Positions 17,171-25,602 of a stretch of DNA of 64,000 bases are shown here, in pieces. Every line of letters begins with the position of its first letter. Within the stretch, counting starts at the first letter, position 1. The stretch comes from Hyphomicrobiales bacterium (lineage in GTDB: Bacteria > Pseudomonadota > Alphaproteobacteria > Rhizobiales > Rhizobiaceae). The translations under genes were made by a program, and so were the position numbers. Location: contig UBYA01000011.1 of assembly GCA_900469615.1 (NCBI GenBank), positions 1,178,001 through 1,242,000 on the forward strand. The letters are read 5' to 3'. The notes below the pieces were generated by a model. The model saw only the letters and a program-made list of their open reading frames with translations. It was not told where the DNA came from and made no database searches.

Positions 17171-18316
17171 ATGTCGTGGCACCATCCAGTCCCCCGGATC
17201 ACCGAGGAAGAAAGGCAGCAGCGCCTTTCGCGCCTTCGCCAATTGCTCGACACGCAGGGACTGGCCGGCATGCTGCTCGGACCGACCGAGAGCCTGCGTT
17301 ATTTCACCGGCCTCATCTGGCATGCGAGCGAGCGATTTTTGGGAGCACTGGTCACGCCGACCGAGCTTTATTACATCGTCCCAGGCTTCGAACGCAGCCG
17401 GGTCGAAACCCTGCCGCATCTGCCGGCGGAAATCCTCGAGTGGCAGGAAGAGGAGAGCAGTGCGGCATTGATCGCGCGCGTGCTCGGCAAGACAGGTGTT
17501 TTGGCGCTCGACGACAACATGCCGCTTTACTTCTACAATGCGTTGGCAGCGGAGATTGGAGCCGAAAGGCTGGCGAACGGCGGGCCGCTCATCAACAGCC
17601 TGCGCCGGATCAAGTCTCCTGCCGAAATCGCGCTCATACAATATGCCATGAACCTGACGCTCGATGTCCACAGGCAGGCGCATGCCTTGCTCAAGCCGGG
17701 GATTCGCGCCTCTGAAGTGGTCGAGTTCATCGACCGGCGGCATCGCGAGGCCGGCGCCCATGGCGGCTCGACCTTCTGCATCGTGTCCTTCGGCGAGGCC
17801 ACATCACTGCCGCACGGCGCCAACGGCGACCAGACACTCGCCGAAGACGACGTCATCCTCGTGGATACCGGCGCCCGCATCGATGGCTATCACTCCGACC
17901 TGACGCGGACGTACAAGCTGAAAAGCGGCGACAGCGCCTTCGAGGACGCTTGGGCGATCGAGCGCGAGGCACAGCAGGCCGTTTTCGATGCCGCAAAACT
18001 GGGTGCCGCTTGCTCCAGCCTGGATGACGCGGCGCGAGCGGTACTGGAAAAGCACTCGCTCGGCCCCGACTACGCGCTGCCCGGATTGCCGCACCGTGCC
18101 GGTCATGGCCTCGGACTGGAAATCCACGAGGAGCCCTATATCGTGCGCGGCAATGCGACGAAGCTCTCAGCCGGCATGTGCTTCTCGAATGAGCCCATGA
18201 TCGTCTTTCCGCAGAAATTCGGGATCCGGCTCGAGGATCACATCTATATGGCGTCGGACGGCCCGCACTGGTTTACCCAGCCTTCGAAGGGGCCCACCGA
18301 ACCCTTCGCAGATTGA
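17171..18316 (+). CDS. M24-family metallopeptidase (Xaa-Pro aminopeptidase-like)
   Basis: 381 residues with a strong ribosome-binding site (GAGGAGAG). The N-terminal creatinase/prolidase domain (about 1-150) is followed by a pita-bread catalytic domain with all metal ligands visible: Asp in ILVDTGARIDGY, Asp in HSDLTRTY, His in HRAGHGLGLEIHEEP, Glu in FSNEPMIVFP and Glu in GIRLEDHIYM. There is no signal peptide, so it is cytoplasmic. It converges on an ABC importer operon and shares a terminator with it. Family members cleave X-Pro peptides or small amides such as creatine or acetyl-diaminobutyrate, so the real substrate may be what the neighbouring importer brings in. Confidence 0.88.
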   Translation: MSWHHPVPRITEEERQQRLSRLRQLLDTQGLAGMLLGPTESLRYFTGLIWHASERFLGALVTPTELYYIVPGFERSRVETLPHLPAEILEWQEEESSAALIARVLGKTGVLALDDNMPLYFYNALAAEIGAERLANGGPLINSLRRIKSPAEIALIQYAMNLTLDVHRQAHALLKPGIRASEVVEFIDRRHREAGAHGGSTFCIVSFGEATSLPHGANGDQTLAEDDVILVDTGARIDGYHSDLTRTYKLKSGDSAFEDAWAIEREAQQAVFDAAKLGAACSSLDDAARAVLEKHSLGPDYALPGLPHRAGHGLGLEIHEEPYIVRGNATKLSAGMCFSNEPMIVFPQKFGIRLEDHIYMASDGPHWFTQPSKGPTEPFAD

Positions 18317-18330
18317 AAATTTTCAGGGAA

Positions 18331-18355
18331 GGGCGGCGGTCAGGCCGCCCTTTTT
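18331..18355 (+). terminator. Terminator between convergent M24 and ABC genes
   Basis: A gggcggc / gccgccc stem (18331-18337, 18344-18350) followed by TTTTT starts 14 bases after the M24 stop. It overlaps the last codons of the ABC ATPase gene on the other strand. Confidence 0.8.
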
Positions 18356-19398
18356 CCTTCCTCGTCGAAGACGTGCAGATATTGCGCCGGAAAAGCAACG
18401 TTGACCTTGGTGCCTGCACTCAGTGCGCTGCGATCCAGCGTGAACACCTTGAACGGCAGGCCATGCAGCGAAAGATGCAAGATGATGCCGAAGCCGGTGG
18501 GTTCGATGAGTTCGACATCGGCGGCCATATCGGACGGATTGGACGACAGCACGACATGCTCCGGGCGAATGCCGAGCGTCACTTTCGTACCGGCCGCCAT
18601 TGTCAGGGATTGCGGAAGAGAAACGAGCGTGCCGTCCTTGAGCTTGACCCCATTTCCCTCATAGGTCGCGTCGAGGAAGTTCATGCCGGGCGAGCCGATA
18701 AAGCCGGCCACGAAGAGATTGGCCGGGCGATCATAGAGCTCAAGCGGGCTGCCGACCTGCTGCACCACGCCGCCATGCATGGCGACGATGCGGTCGGCAA
18801 GCGTCATGGCTTCGATCTGATCGTGGGTGACGTAGATCGACGTTGCTTTAAGATCGCCGTGCAACTTCTTGATTTCAGCACGCATCTGCTCCCTCAACCG
18901 TGCATCGAGGTTCGAAAGCGGCTCGTCGAAAAGGAAGGCTTTCGGCTGGCGTACGATGGCGCGACCCATAGCGACACGTTGCCGCTGGCCGCCGGAGAGC
19001 GCCTTCGGGCGGCGTTCCAGCAGCGGATCGAGACCGAGCTTTGCCGCCGCATTGGCGACGGCCTTGGCGATGGTTTCCTTCGCCATCTTCCGCAGCCGCA
19101 GGCTGTAGCTCATGTTGCCGGCCACATTCATATGCGGATAGAGCGCATAGGACTGGAACACCATGGCGATGTCGCGATCCTTCGGATGCAGTTCGTTGAC
19201 CCGATTTTCGGCAATGCGGATCTCTCCGCCGCTGATGTCTTCAAGTCCGGCGATCATCCTGAGCAAGGTGGACTTGCCGCATCCGGACGGACCGACGAGA
19301 ACGACGAACTCGCCGTCCTTGATCCGAAGGTCGATGTCGTGCAGCACCTGCACATGGCCGTAGGCCTTCTTGACGTTCTGAATATCGATCGATGCCAT
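18340..19398 (-). CDS. Sugar-type ABC importer ATPase (MalK/UgpC family)
   Basis: 352 residues. The nucleotide-binding domain has Walker A GPSGCGKST, signature LSGGQRQRV and Walker B FLFDEPLSNLD, and the C-terminal regulatory TOBE region (LGIRPEHVVL) is typical of CUT1 carbohydrate importers. Last gene of an operon after two permeases, separated from the preceding permease by 4 bp. It should energise uptake with the two permeases and the binding protein upstream. Substrate unknown; CUT1 importers take sugars, polyols or glycerol phosphate. Confidence 0.92.
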   Translation of the reverse strand: MASIDIQNVKKAYGHVQVLHDIDLRIKDGEFVVLVGPSGCGKSTLLRMIAGLEDISGGEIRIAENRVNELHPKDRDIAMVFQSYALYPHMNVAGNMSYSLRLRKMAKETIAKAVANAAAKLGLDPLLERRPKALSGGQRQRVAMGRAIVRQPKAFLFDEPLSNLDARLREQMRAEIKKLHGDLKATSIYVTHDQIEAMTLADRIVAMHGGVVQQVGSPLELYDRPANLFVAGFIGSPGMNFLDATYEGNGVKLKDGTLVSLPQSLTMAAGTKVTLGIRPEHVVLSSNPSDMAADVELIEPTGFGIILHLSLHGLPFKVFTLDRSALSAGTKVNVAFPAQYLHVFDEEGKRAA

Positions 19399-19402
19399 GT
19401 GA

Positions 19403-20233
19403 CTAACCCTTGACCGCGCCGGCCGTCAGGCCCTGCACGAGATAGCGTTGGATGAGCAGGAAGAAGAGCGCCGCCGGAATGAGCGCCATGACGCCCGCCG
19501 CCATCATCTGCCCGAAATCCACGGAGAATTTCGAGACGAAGGTGAGAAGCCCGACGGGGAAGGTCGCGGCCTGGTTGCCGTTGATCAGCATCAACGCAAA
19601 AAGCAGTTCGCTCCATGCCGCGGTGAAGACGAAGCCGAGGGTTGCCGCGATGCCGGGCAGGGTCAGCGGCAGGATGATCTGCCGGAATGCCGTGAACTGC
19701 GTGGCGCCGTCGATCATGGCAGCCTCCTCCAGATCCTTCGGAATGCCGTCGAAGAAGGACTGCATCAGGAAGGTGGCGAAGGGAACGTTGAAGGCGGTGT
19801 AGACGATGACGAGCCCGCTCAGGCTGTTGGTCAGATGCAGCGGCGTGAGGATCTTGAAGATCGGCGCGACGAGCATGACCAGCGGAAACATCTGGGTCAG
19901 CAGCATCAGGGCCACGATCCAGTATTTGCCGCGGAAATTGAACCGCGATAGCGCATAGCCCGACAGCGAGGCGCAGATGGTGACTGCGATTGCCGTCGAA
20001 GCGGAAACGATCAGGCTGTTCTTGAAGAAGGTCGGGAAATCGCTGTGCTGCAGCACGAAGGAATAATGCTCCCAGGTCGTGCGCGAAGGCCACATGCGTA
20101 CGCCTTCCGTATAGAGCAGGTCGTTCGGCGTTACCGAAACCTTGAGCAGCCAGAACAGCGGAAAGAGCGCGAAGACGACATAGCAGAGGATCGCCAGCCG
20201 ATGCGCAATGGTGGGGAGAATGGATCGTCTCAT
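19403..20233 (-). CDS. ABC importer permease, MalG type
   Basis: 276 residues with six predicted membrane helices and the EAA loop that contacts the ATPase (EEAAMIDGATQFTAFRQI). The end TAGAVKG is typical of MalG-type CUT1 permeases. It lies 3 bp after the MalF-type permease gene and 4 bp before the ATPase gene. Confidence 0.92.
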   Translation of the reverse strand: MRRSILPTIAHRLAILCYVVFALFPLFWLLKVSVTPNDLLYTEGVRMWPSRTTWEHYSFVLQHSDFPTFFKNSLIVSASTAIAVTICASLSGYALSRFNFRGKYWIVALMLLTQMFPLVMLVAPIFKILTPLHLTNSLSGLVIVYTAFNVPFATFLMQSFFDGIPKDLEEAAMIDGATQFTAFRQIILPLTLPGIAATLGFVFTAAWSELLFALMLINGNQAATFPVGLLTFVSKFSVDFGQMMAAGVMALIPAALFFLLIQRYLVQGLTAGAVKG

Positions 20234-20236
20234 GGC

Positions 20237-21169
20237 TCAATCCTTCAGCAGGGTCTGCCGCAGCAGGATGATCAGCATGGAATAGGCAAGCAGCAGCACC
20301 AGCAGCACCAGGGCGATGGCCGAGGCATAACCGAAATCCAGCCGCTTGAATGCCTGCGTGAAGATGTAGCTTGCAACGATCTGCGTGCGGTCCGCGGGGC
20401 CGCCGCCCGTCATCACGACGATCAGATCGGCGAAGTTGGACACCCAGACCGTGCGCAGCAGCACGGTGATGGCGATGGTCGGGGCAAGGAAGGGGAGCGT
20501 GATCGAGCGGAAACGCTCGAACCAGCCGGCACCGTCGATCGAGGCGGCCTCATAGAGATCGCGCGGAATGGCCTGAAGAGCCGCCAGAAGCGTAATCGCG
20601 AAGAAGGGAATGCCCCACCAGACATTGGCGACGATCGGCCCCCACATCGCGTAGCTTGGATCGGACAGGATGTTGCCCGGCTCGCTCATCAGGCCCATGC
20701 CATACAGCCAGTGCGGTATCGGCCCGATCACCGGATTGAACAGCCAGGACCAGTTGAGACCCGCGAGGAAGGAGGGAACCGCCCAGGGCAGAAATACCAG
20801 CGCCTGCACGAGGGACCTGCCGACGAACGGCTTGTCCAGCAACAGCGCCAGGATCAATCCGAAGATGAATTGCAGTGCCACGGATGCGCCGGTCCACCAC
20901 AGCGTGTTCTTCAGAGCCCAGTAGAAAGCGCTGTCTTTCGAGAGATCGCGGAAGTGCTCCAGGCCGATGAAGCCGCCGGAAAACGGATTGAGCAGCTGAA
21001 TATCGCGAAAGGCATAGGAAATACCGATCGCCAGCGGCACCAGCATCACGGCGATGATGAGGATGAGGGCAGGGGCGCTGTAAAGATAGGGCTCCGAGGC
21101 GTCGGCGAGGCGCTTCAGCCACGTCCTGCGATCGTGACGCCTGTCGAGCGTGTCGGCGATGGAAGTCAT
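20237..21169 (-). CDS. ABC importer permease, MalF/UgpA type
   Basis: 310 residues, six membrane helices after a cytoplasmic N-terminal tail rich in Arg and Asp. The EAA loop reads YEAASIDGAGWFERFRSI. It begins 88 bp after the binding protein stop and is followed 3 bp later by the second permease. Together they form the membrane channel of the importer. Confidence 0.92.
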   Translation of the reverse strand: MTSIADTLDRRHDRRTWLKRLADASEPYLYSAPALILIIAVMLVPLAIGISYAFRDIQLLNPFSGGFIGLEHFRDLSKDSAFYWALKNTLWWTGASVALQFIFGLILALLLDKPFVGRSLVQALVFLPWAVPSFLAGLNWSWLFNPVIGPIPHWLYGMGLMSEPGNILSDPSYAMWGPIVANVWWGIPFFAITLLAALQAIPRDLYEAASIDGAGWFERFRSITLPFLAPTIAITVLLRTVWVSNFADLIVVMTGGGPADRTQIVASYIFTQAFKRLDFGYASAIALVLLVLLLAYSMLIILLRQTLLKD

Positions 21170-21257
21170 CTGCTAAGGTTCCCGTTCGCGGCGTTCAAAC
21201 GCCGTCTGTTTCAAAGGGTAGAAGCGGCGGCGGATCGCTCCGCCGCCATGATGCGAA

Positions 21258-22517
21258 CTATTTCTTGGCCAGGAACTTCTGCTGGGCCTTGGTCAGGTAG
21301 TCGGCCCATTGATCGGCAAGATCTTTCGCCGAGATATCGCCGAGCAGCGCCTGCTGCGACGTCTTGATGGCGAGCGAATCCTTGAAGAAGGCGAATTCCT
21401 CAAGATAGGTCGGCATCACGGTGGGAACGGTGTCCTTGTCGGCCAGTTCCTGGAACCAGCCCTTGAACTGATCGCCGGCATAGAAGGGGTCCTTTTCCGC
21501 CGCCGTATAGGCTGGCAGGGCACCGATCTTCTTGTTCCAGATGAGATTGCCTTCCGGCCCTTCGAGCGTCGCGATCAGCTTCCAGGAAAGCTCCTTGTTC
21601 TGGCTGTTGGCAAACATCGACCAGCCGCCGTAGCCGATGGTCGGGAAGGATTTGCCATCCGGCCCCTTCGGCAGCGGCGCGACGCCGAAATCGTCCTTGT
21701 TCATGCGTTCGGCGACGGCGATCAGCGCGTCCGGGTCCTGATCGAGGAAGGCGCAGGTGCCGGAATAGAAGCCGGCGACGACTTCGTTGAAGCCCCAGTT
21801 GACGCTATCCTTCGGCGCATAGCCCTTCTTGTAGAGATCGACCATCCATTCGATGCCCTTGGCCCAGCCGGGGCTGTTCATGGTCGAGGTGCCGTCGTCC
21901 GTGAAATACTTGTTGTCGCCGGCCATGGAGGCTGCGAAAATCATCCAGCCGTTGAGCCCGCCCGGACCGCCGCGCATGCAGTAGCCGTATTTGCCCGGCA
22001 GCTTGGAGATGGCCTCGGATGCCTTGACGAACTCGTCCATCGTCTTCGGCGGCTCGGCGATGCCGGCGTCCTTCAGGATCTTCTTGTTGTAGAACATGGC
22101 GCGCAGATAGAAGCCGTAGGGCAGCATATAGGCGGTGTTCTTGACGTAACGGCCGAGTTCCAGCGCCCGGGGCGTCAGTTCCTTCGTATGTTCCCACTTC
22201 GCCAGGTAGGGCTCCAGGCTTTCGAGCATGCCGTTGTTGCCATAGAGCGATACCCATGTGTCGGGCATTTCCATCACGTCGGGCGTGTCGCCGGCGGAAA
22301 CCATGGTGGCGAATTTCTGGAAGGCTTCGTTCCAGGGCAGGGAGATGATGTCGACCTTGGTGCCGGGATTTTCGGCCTCGAACTTGGCGACGATCGACTT
22401 GAGCGTCTCGGTACGCTCCGGGCTCGTGATGACTTCCACAAGCTTCAGCGTCGTATCGGCAAAGGCGGTTCCGGCCATCATGGCGGTAAAGAGTGCTGCT
22501 GTTATCAGTCTTTTCAT
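21258..22517 (-). CDS. Extracellular solute-binding protein, family 1 (CUT1)
   Basis: 419 residues from ATG 22517, with AGGGGA upstream; the frame upstream of it is not coding. The signal peptide is MKRLITAALFTAMMAGTAFA, cleaved before DTTLKLVE. The mature protein has the typical family 1 start (EVITSPERTETLKSIVAKFE), PDVMEMPDTW, and an aromatic-rich binding face (GGWSMFANS). It delivers the ligand to the two permeases encoded downstream. The ligand is unknown; the linked PLP lyase and peptidase suggest that it may not be a plain sugar. Confidence 0.9.
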   Translation of the reverse strand: MKRLITAALFTAMMAGTAFADTTLKLVEVITSPERTETLKSIVAKFEAENPGTKVDIISLPWNEAFQKFATMVSAGDTPDVMEMPDTWVSLYGNNGMLESLEPYLAKWEHTKELTPRALELGRYVKNTAYMLPYGFYLRAMFYNKKILKDAGIAEPPKTMDEFVKASEAISKLPGKYGYCMRGGPGGLNGWMIFAASMAGDNKYFTDDGTSTMNSPGWAKGIEWMVDLYKKGYAPKDSVNWGFNEVVAGFYSGTCAFLDQDPDALIAVAERMNKDDFGVAPLPKGPDGKSFPTIGYGGWSMFANSQNKELSWKLIATLEGPEGNLIWNKKIGALPAYTAAEKDPFYAGDQFKGWFQELADKDTVPTVMPTYLEEFAFFKDSLAIKTSQQALLGDISAKDLADQWADYLTKAQQKFLAKK

Positions 22518-22557
22518 GCTGGTTCCCCTTTTAGGTTTTCCTCTCAGATTGATGATG

Positions 22558-23724
22558 TCACGAGGCGGCGGCGATCGCCTCCTCGAGTTCCTTCCATAGG
22601 GCCTCGGTTCCTTCGAGGCCGACATGAAGACGTACGGAACGCGGATCGATGCCGAAGGTATGCGCCGAATTCGGCTGCGCCTTCTGCTGCAGCACGACTT
22701 CGCCCGGTACGATCAGGCTCTCATGCCCGCCCCAGCTCACGCCCAGCTTGAAGAGCTTGAGGCGATCGGCGAAGGCGCGGACATCGACGCCTTCGCGGAA
22801 GACGAACGAAAACAGGCCCGAGGTGCCGTTCAGGCCGACAGGCAGGCGATTGGCGAGACCCGGATGGCAGACCTGCTCGACAACATCGAGTTCCTGCAGC
22901 CGCCTGGCGATCGTCATGGCGGCGGCCTCATGCGCCTTCATCCGGATCGGCAGCGTGCGCAGGCCGCGGATCAGCAGCCACGCGTCGAAGGGTGAAAGCT
23001 TGCCGCCGAGATAGGGATAGGCTTCGGCCTTCAGGCGCGCGATCATTTCCTTCGAGCCGGTAACGACGCCGGCAACCACGTCGCTGTGTCCGCCGAGATA
23101 TTTCGAGGCGGAGTGGATGACAAGGTCCACGCCGAGCTTCAGCGGCTGCTGGAAATAGGGCGTCGCCCAGCTGTTGTCGATCATCGAGACGACGCCGTGC
23201 TGCCTGGCAAGCGCGGCCAGCGCGCCGACATCATGCGCCTCCATGACCCAGCTGGTCGGGCTTTCCATGTAAAAGACCTTGGCGCCGGGAAGCGCCTTGG
23301 CGACAGCCTCCTCATCGCGGCCGTCGACATAGGTCACTTCGACCTTCATGCGCTTCAAAAGCGTGCCGAACAGGCGAAAGGCATCGGGATAGACATGCTT
23401 GACCGCAACGATCCGGTCGCCGGGCTCCACGAAGCTCAGCACGGCCGACGAGATCGCCGCCATGCCGCTGGCAAATCCGAGCGCATCCTCGCCGCCTTCG
23501 AGCTTCGCCAGCATCTCCTCGAACATACGCACCGTCGGATTGAGGCCGCGCGTATAGATCGGGCGCACCTTCTCGCCGCGATAGGAGGCAATCATCTCGT
23601 CGTAGCTGGAGAAGGTGAACAACGAGGTCTGGAAGATCGGCGGCACGACAGCCTCGGCGAAATTGCCGTCGTCATGGGCTGTGATAAGGGAGGCAAGTTC
23701 GAACGGCTCTAGCCCGTCAGTCAT
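22558..23724 (-). CDS. Cys/Met-metabolism PLP enzyme (cystathionine gamma-synthase/lyase family)
   Basis: 388 residues, fold type I gamma-family. Landmarks are the YTRGLNPTVRMFEE segment, GGEDALGFASGMAAI (phosphate binding), MIDNSWATPYFQQPL and the Schiff-base lysine in HSASKYLGGHSD. Such enzymes carry out gamma- or beta-eliminations or replacements on sulfur or homoserine-derived amino acids. It overlaps the GntR gene upstream by 4 bases and lies 40 bp before the binding protein gene, so it belongs to the importer operon. Exact reaction is unknown. Confidence 0.88.
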   Translation of the reverse strand: MTDGLEPFELASLITAHDDGNFAEAVVPPIFQTSLFTFSSYDEMIASYRGEKVRPIYTRGLNPTVRMFEEMLAKLEGGEDALGFASGMAAISSAVLSFVEPGDRIVAVKHVYPDAFRLFGTLLKRMKVEVTYVDGRDEEAVAKALPGAKVFYMESPTSWVMEAHDVGALAALARQHGVVSMIDNSWATPYFQQPLKLGVDLVIHSASKYLGGHSDVVAGVVTGSKEMIARLKAEAYPYLGGKLSPFDAWLLIRGLRTLPIRMKAHEAAAMTIARRLQELDVVEQVCHPGLANRLPVGLNGTSGLFSFVFREGVDVRAFADRLKLFKLGVSWGGHESLIVPGEVVLQQKAQPNSAHTFGIDPRSVRLHVGLEGTEALWKELEEAIAAAS

Positions 23725-24458
23725 TTGGACATTTCCTTGATGTCTTCCTCGACGACGTCGAGAATCTTCAGTGTTTCGGCGCGCGCCGCCTCGGGGTCGC
23801 GGTCGACGATCGCGTTGAACAGCGTGCGGTGATAGGGAAAGGACCGGCGGGCAAAATCCAGCCGGTCGAAGGGATGCTCCCAGAAGCGCTCGAAGGTTTC
23901 GCGCATCTGCTCGAGAAGCTGCTTGAACAGGGGATTGTGCGTGGCGTCATAAACGGCGAGGTGGAACGCAAGATCCTCAGGCCCGGACGTGCCCTTGGCC
24001 ATGTGGACGCGCTCCATCTCGTTGAGTTTCTGCTCGATGATGGCGATATCCTCATCGGTCCGCTTTCTCGCCGCCACCATTCCGGCCTCGCACTCGATGC
24101 CGCGGCGGACCTCAAGCGTCTGCAACAGCGCATCGCGCAGATGCGACGGGTTGAGGGAAAGCGGCATGTGGATCGTCGCCTTCGACACCGGCTTCAGCAG
24201 ATAGGTGCCGCTGCCCTTGCGGGTTTCCATGACCCCGAGAGCCTGGAAGTAGGTAATCACCTCCCGGATGGTCGAGCGTCCTACCGAAAGCGCCGCCATC
24301 AACTCGCGCTCCGTCGGCAGTCTGTCGCCGGCCTGCAGCTTCGACGCCTCGATGAAGGTCGACAGCGCCTCGATGACTTGCTGCGTCCGGTCTATGGAAG
24401 GAAGAGGTGTCAGCATTGGTTTCGTCATGGGATGATAAATTGGTCTGACATCTGCCAT
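23721..24458 (-). CDS. GntR-family transcriptional regulator (FadR/FCD subfamily)
   Basis: 245 residues from ATG 24458, which has AGGGA 8 bases upstream; ATG 24428 is an alternative. The winged helix-turn-helix is at about 25-90 (LQAGDRLPTERELMAALSVG, RSTIREVITYFQALGVMETR), followed by an all-helical FCD ligand domain with metal-binding His residues (FHLAVYDATHNPLF, YHRTLFNAI). It is the first gene of the lyase/ABC operon and most likely autoregulates it. A PdhR-like half-palindrome lies over its own first codons (24437-24453). Confidence 0.9.
   Translation of the reverse strand: MADVRPIYHPMTKPMLTPLPSIDRTQQVIEALSTFIEASKLQAGDRLPTERELMAALSVGRSTIREVITYFQALGVMETRKGSGTYLLKPVSKATIHMPLSLNPSHLRDALLQTLEVRRGIECEAGMVAARKRTDEDIAIIEQKLNEMERVHMAKGTSGPEDLAFHLAVYDATHNPLFKQLLEQMRETFERFWEHPFDRLDFARRSFPYHRTLFNAIVDRDPEAARAETLKILDVVEEDIKEMSK
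24437..24453. promoter_or_regulatory. Candidate GntR operator at the start of the gntR-lyase-ABC operon
   Basis: AAATTGGT-ctg-AC fits the left half and core of the AATTGGTnnnACCAATT operator used by FadR/PdhR-type regulators. A second arm, TCAGGTCAAT at 24458-24467, repeats the first arm in inverse orientation with 8 of 10 matches. The site covers codons 2-7 if ATG 24458 is the start, or lies just upstream if ATG 24428 is. Confidence 0.4.
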
Positions 24459-24606
24459 CAGGTCAATCCCTTTTTTGCGCGATCCGCTTTTTTGCCCCTT
24501 AAATTTCCGGGGAAGAAACTGTGCTGCGTCGGAAATGGTTTACGGCCTTCAAGTGCGGCCAAGGCGCTGCTAGAAGGGCGGGATACGAGTCCCGGATTGG
24601 AAGACA

Positions 24607-24861
24607 ATGACTGCGCGAGATCGATATTCACGGAAGCTGGAATGCGCGAAATGCGAGCATGCCGGATTTGCCGAGGTTTCCGAAACCGACGACCGCCGCG
24701 CACCCGATCGCGATTTCAAGATAGACGAGATGCCTCGCGGCTTTTCCACCGAACGGCCGTCGCCCGATCCACGCAAGCATATGATGCGCTGCCGTTGCGG
24801 CTCGGTCTTCCCTTTCGAGCAGGATACCGTCTACGCGCCGGGCGGCGAGCCCCGCCGCTGA
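24607..24861 (+). CDS. Small zinc-ribbon-like protein
   Basis: 84 residues with two cysteine pairs, LECAKCEHAG near the N-terminus and MMRCRCGSVFPFEQD near the C-terminus, the spacing of a small zinc ribbon. The middle is charged and rich in Asp/Arg. GGAAG lies 4 bases before the ATG. No signal peptide. Similar short Cys-pair proteins are common in rhizobia without a known role. It is transcribed away from the GntR gene and stands alone. Confidence 0.65.
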   Translation: MTARDRYSRKLECAKCEHAGFAEVSETDDRRAPDRDFKIDEMPRGFSTERPSPDPRKHMMRCRCGSVFPFEQDTVYAPGGEPRR

Positions 24862-25285
24862 TCGACTGCAAGTAAAAAAGAAAAAAGCCCCGCGCGGGCG
24901 AGGCTAAGCTTGTGCCGCTCCGGGGAAATCGGAAGCGACGCGGCGTTGTTTATTCGGCCCTTGCTCTCCCGGCTAGGTCAGTTTTGGCTATTACGGTACG
25001 CTTAAGTAAAAAACCTCTCTTCTTGACGCGGATGCGCCGAGTTTCCTGGTGCAATTGCTGGTTTCAGCTTTTGAGCGCGCATTTTTCGCCTTTGCCCGAC
25101 TGCTCTTCCTGGGTGTGGCGATCGGGTAAAACCATCGTTCCGTGCAAAACGTTCAGCTAACGTTCATTTTCGCGCGGGCAGAAAGGCAATCGCCGCAACG
25201 CCTTGCGGTCGTCGGGGCCCGGTTTCCGGCAGGCTTTCGGGCCTGGAGGCCGGGCCTCGCAGATACTGAAAACTTGGATAGGAAC
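24862..25285. other. 424-bp spacer with an orphan minus-strand terminator
   Basis: No open frame of note. The minus-strand terminator (24874-24905) has no coding gene reading into it from the right for about 700 bp, so a minus-strand small RNA is possible. The stretch 25000-25020 is AT-rich (cttaagtaaaaaacctct). Confidence 0.4.
24874..24905 (-). terminator. Rho-independent terminator on the minus strand
   Basis: Read on the minus strand, agcctcgc-ccgc-gcggggct (7 of 8 pairs) is followed by a run TTTTTTCTTTTTT. The nearest minus-strand gene upstream stops at 25603, so the terminator appears to serve an unannotated transcript. Confidence 0.7.
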
Positions 25286-25426
25286 ATGCGGCTGCTTCGC
25301 GCTTTCATCGACTGGATTCGGCGCCGGCGCCAACGGGAACCGGCACAGGAGGCGACGCAACATTCCGCCGACGATCCATGGGTTCTGCAGCAGATCGAAA
25401 AATTCGAGCAAGAGTTGAAACGATAG
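25286..25426 (+). CDS. Very small basic protein, hypothetical
   Basis: 46 residues from ATG 25286 with AGGA just upstream: a short hydrophobic/basic start (LLRAFIDWIRRRRQ) and a helical acidic end (DPWVLQQIEKFEQELKR). No recognised family. The frame continues upstream to 25142, but that part is less protein-like. It may be real, because the pattern basic patch plus amphipathic helix is seen in small membrane-surface proteins, but the evidence is thin. Confidence 0.35.
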   Translation: MRLLRAFIDWIRRRRQREPAQEATQHSADDPWVLQQIEKFEQELKR

Positions 25427-25602
25427 GAAGGCGCGGGCGCATGCAAGGCCGCTCCTCAACCTTTTCGGTCGGCAAAATCTCCGAGCCGGCCGAAGTATAA
25501 GGCTGCCTGAGCCTCAGCGTGGCAACACGATACCATCTTTGGCCACGAGATTGTATGCCTTATAAATGGGCCACGGCTTGGGCACCGCCCGCACCACATG
25601 CC

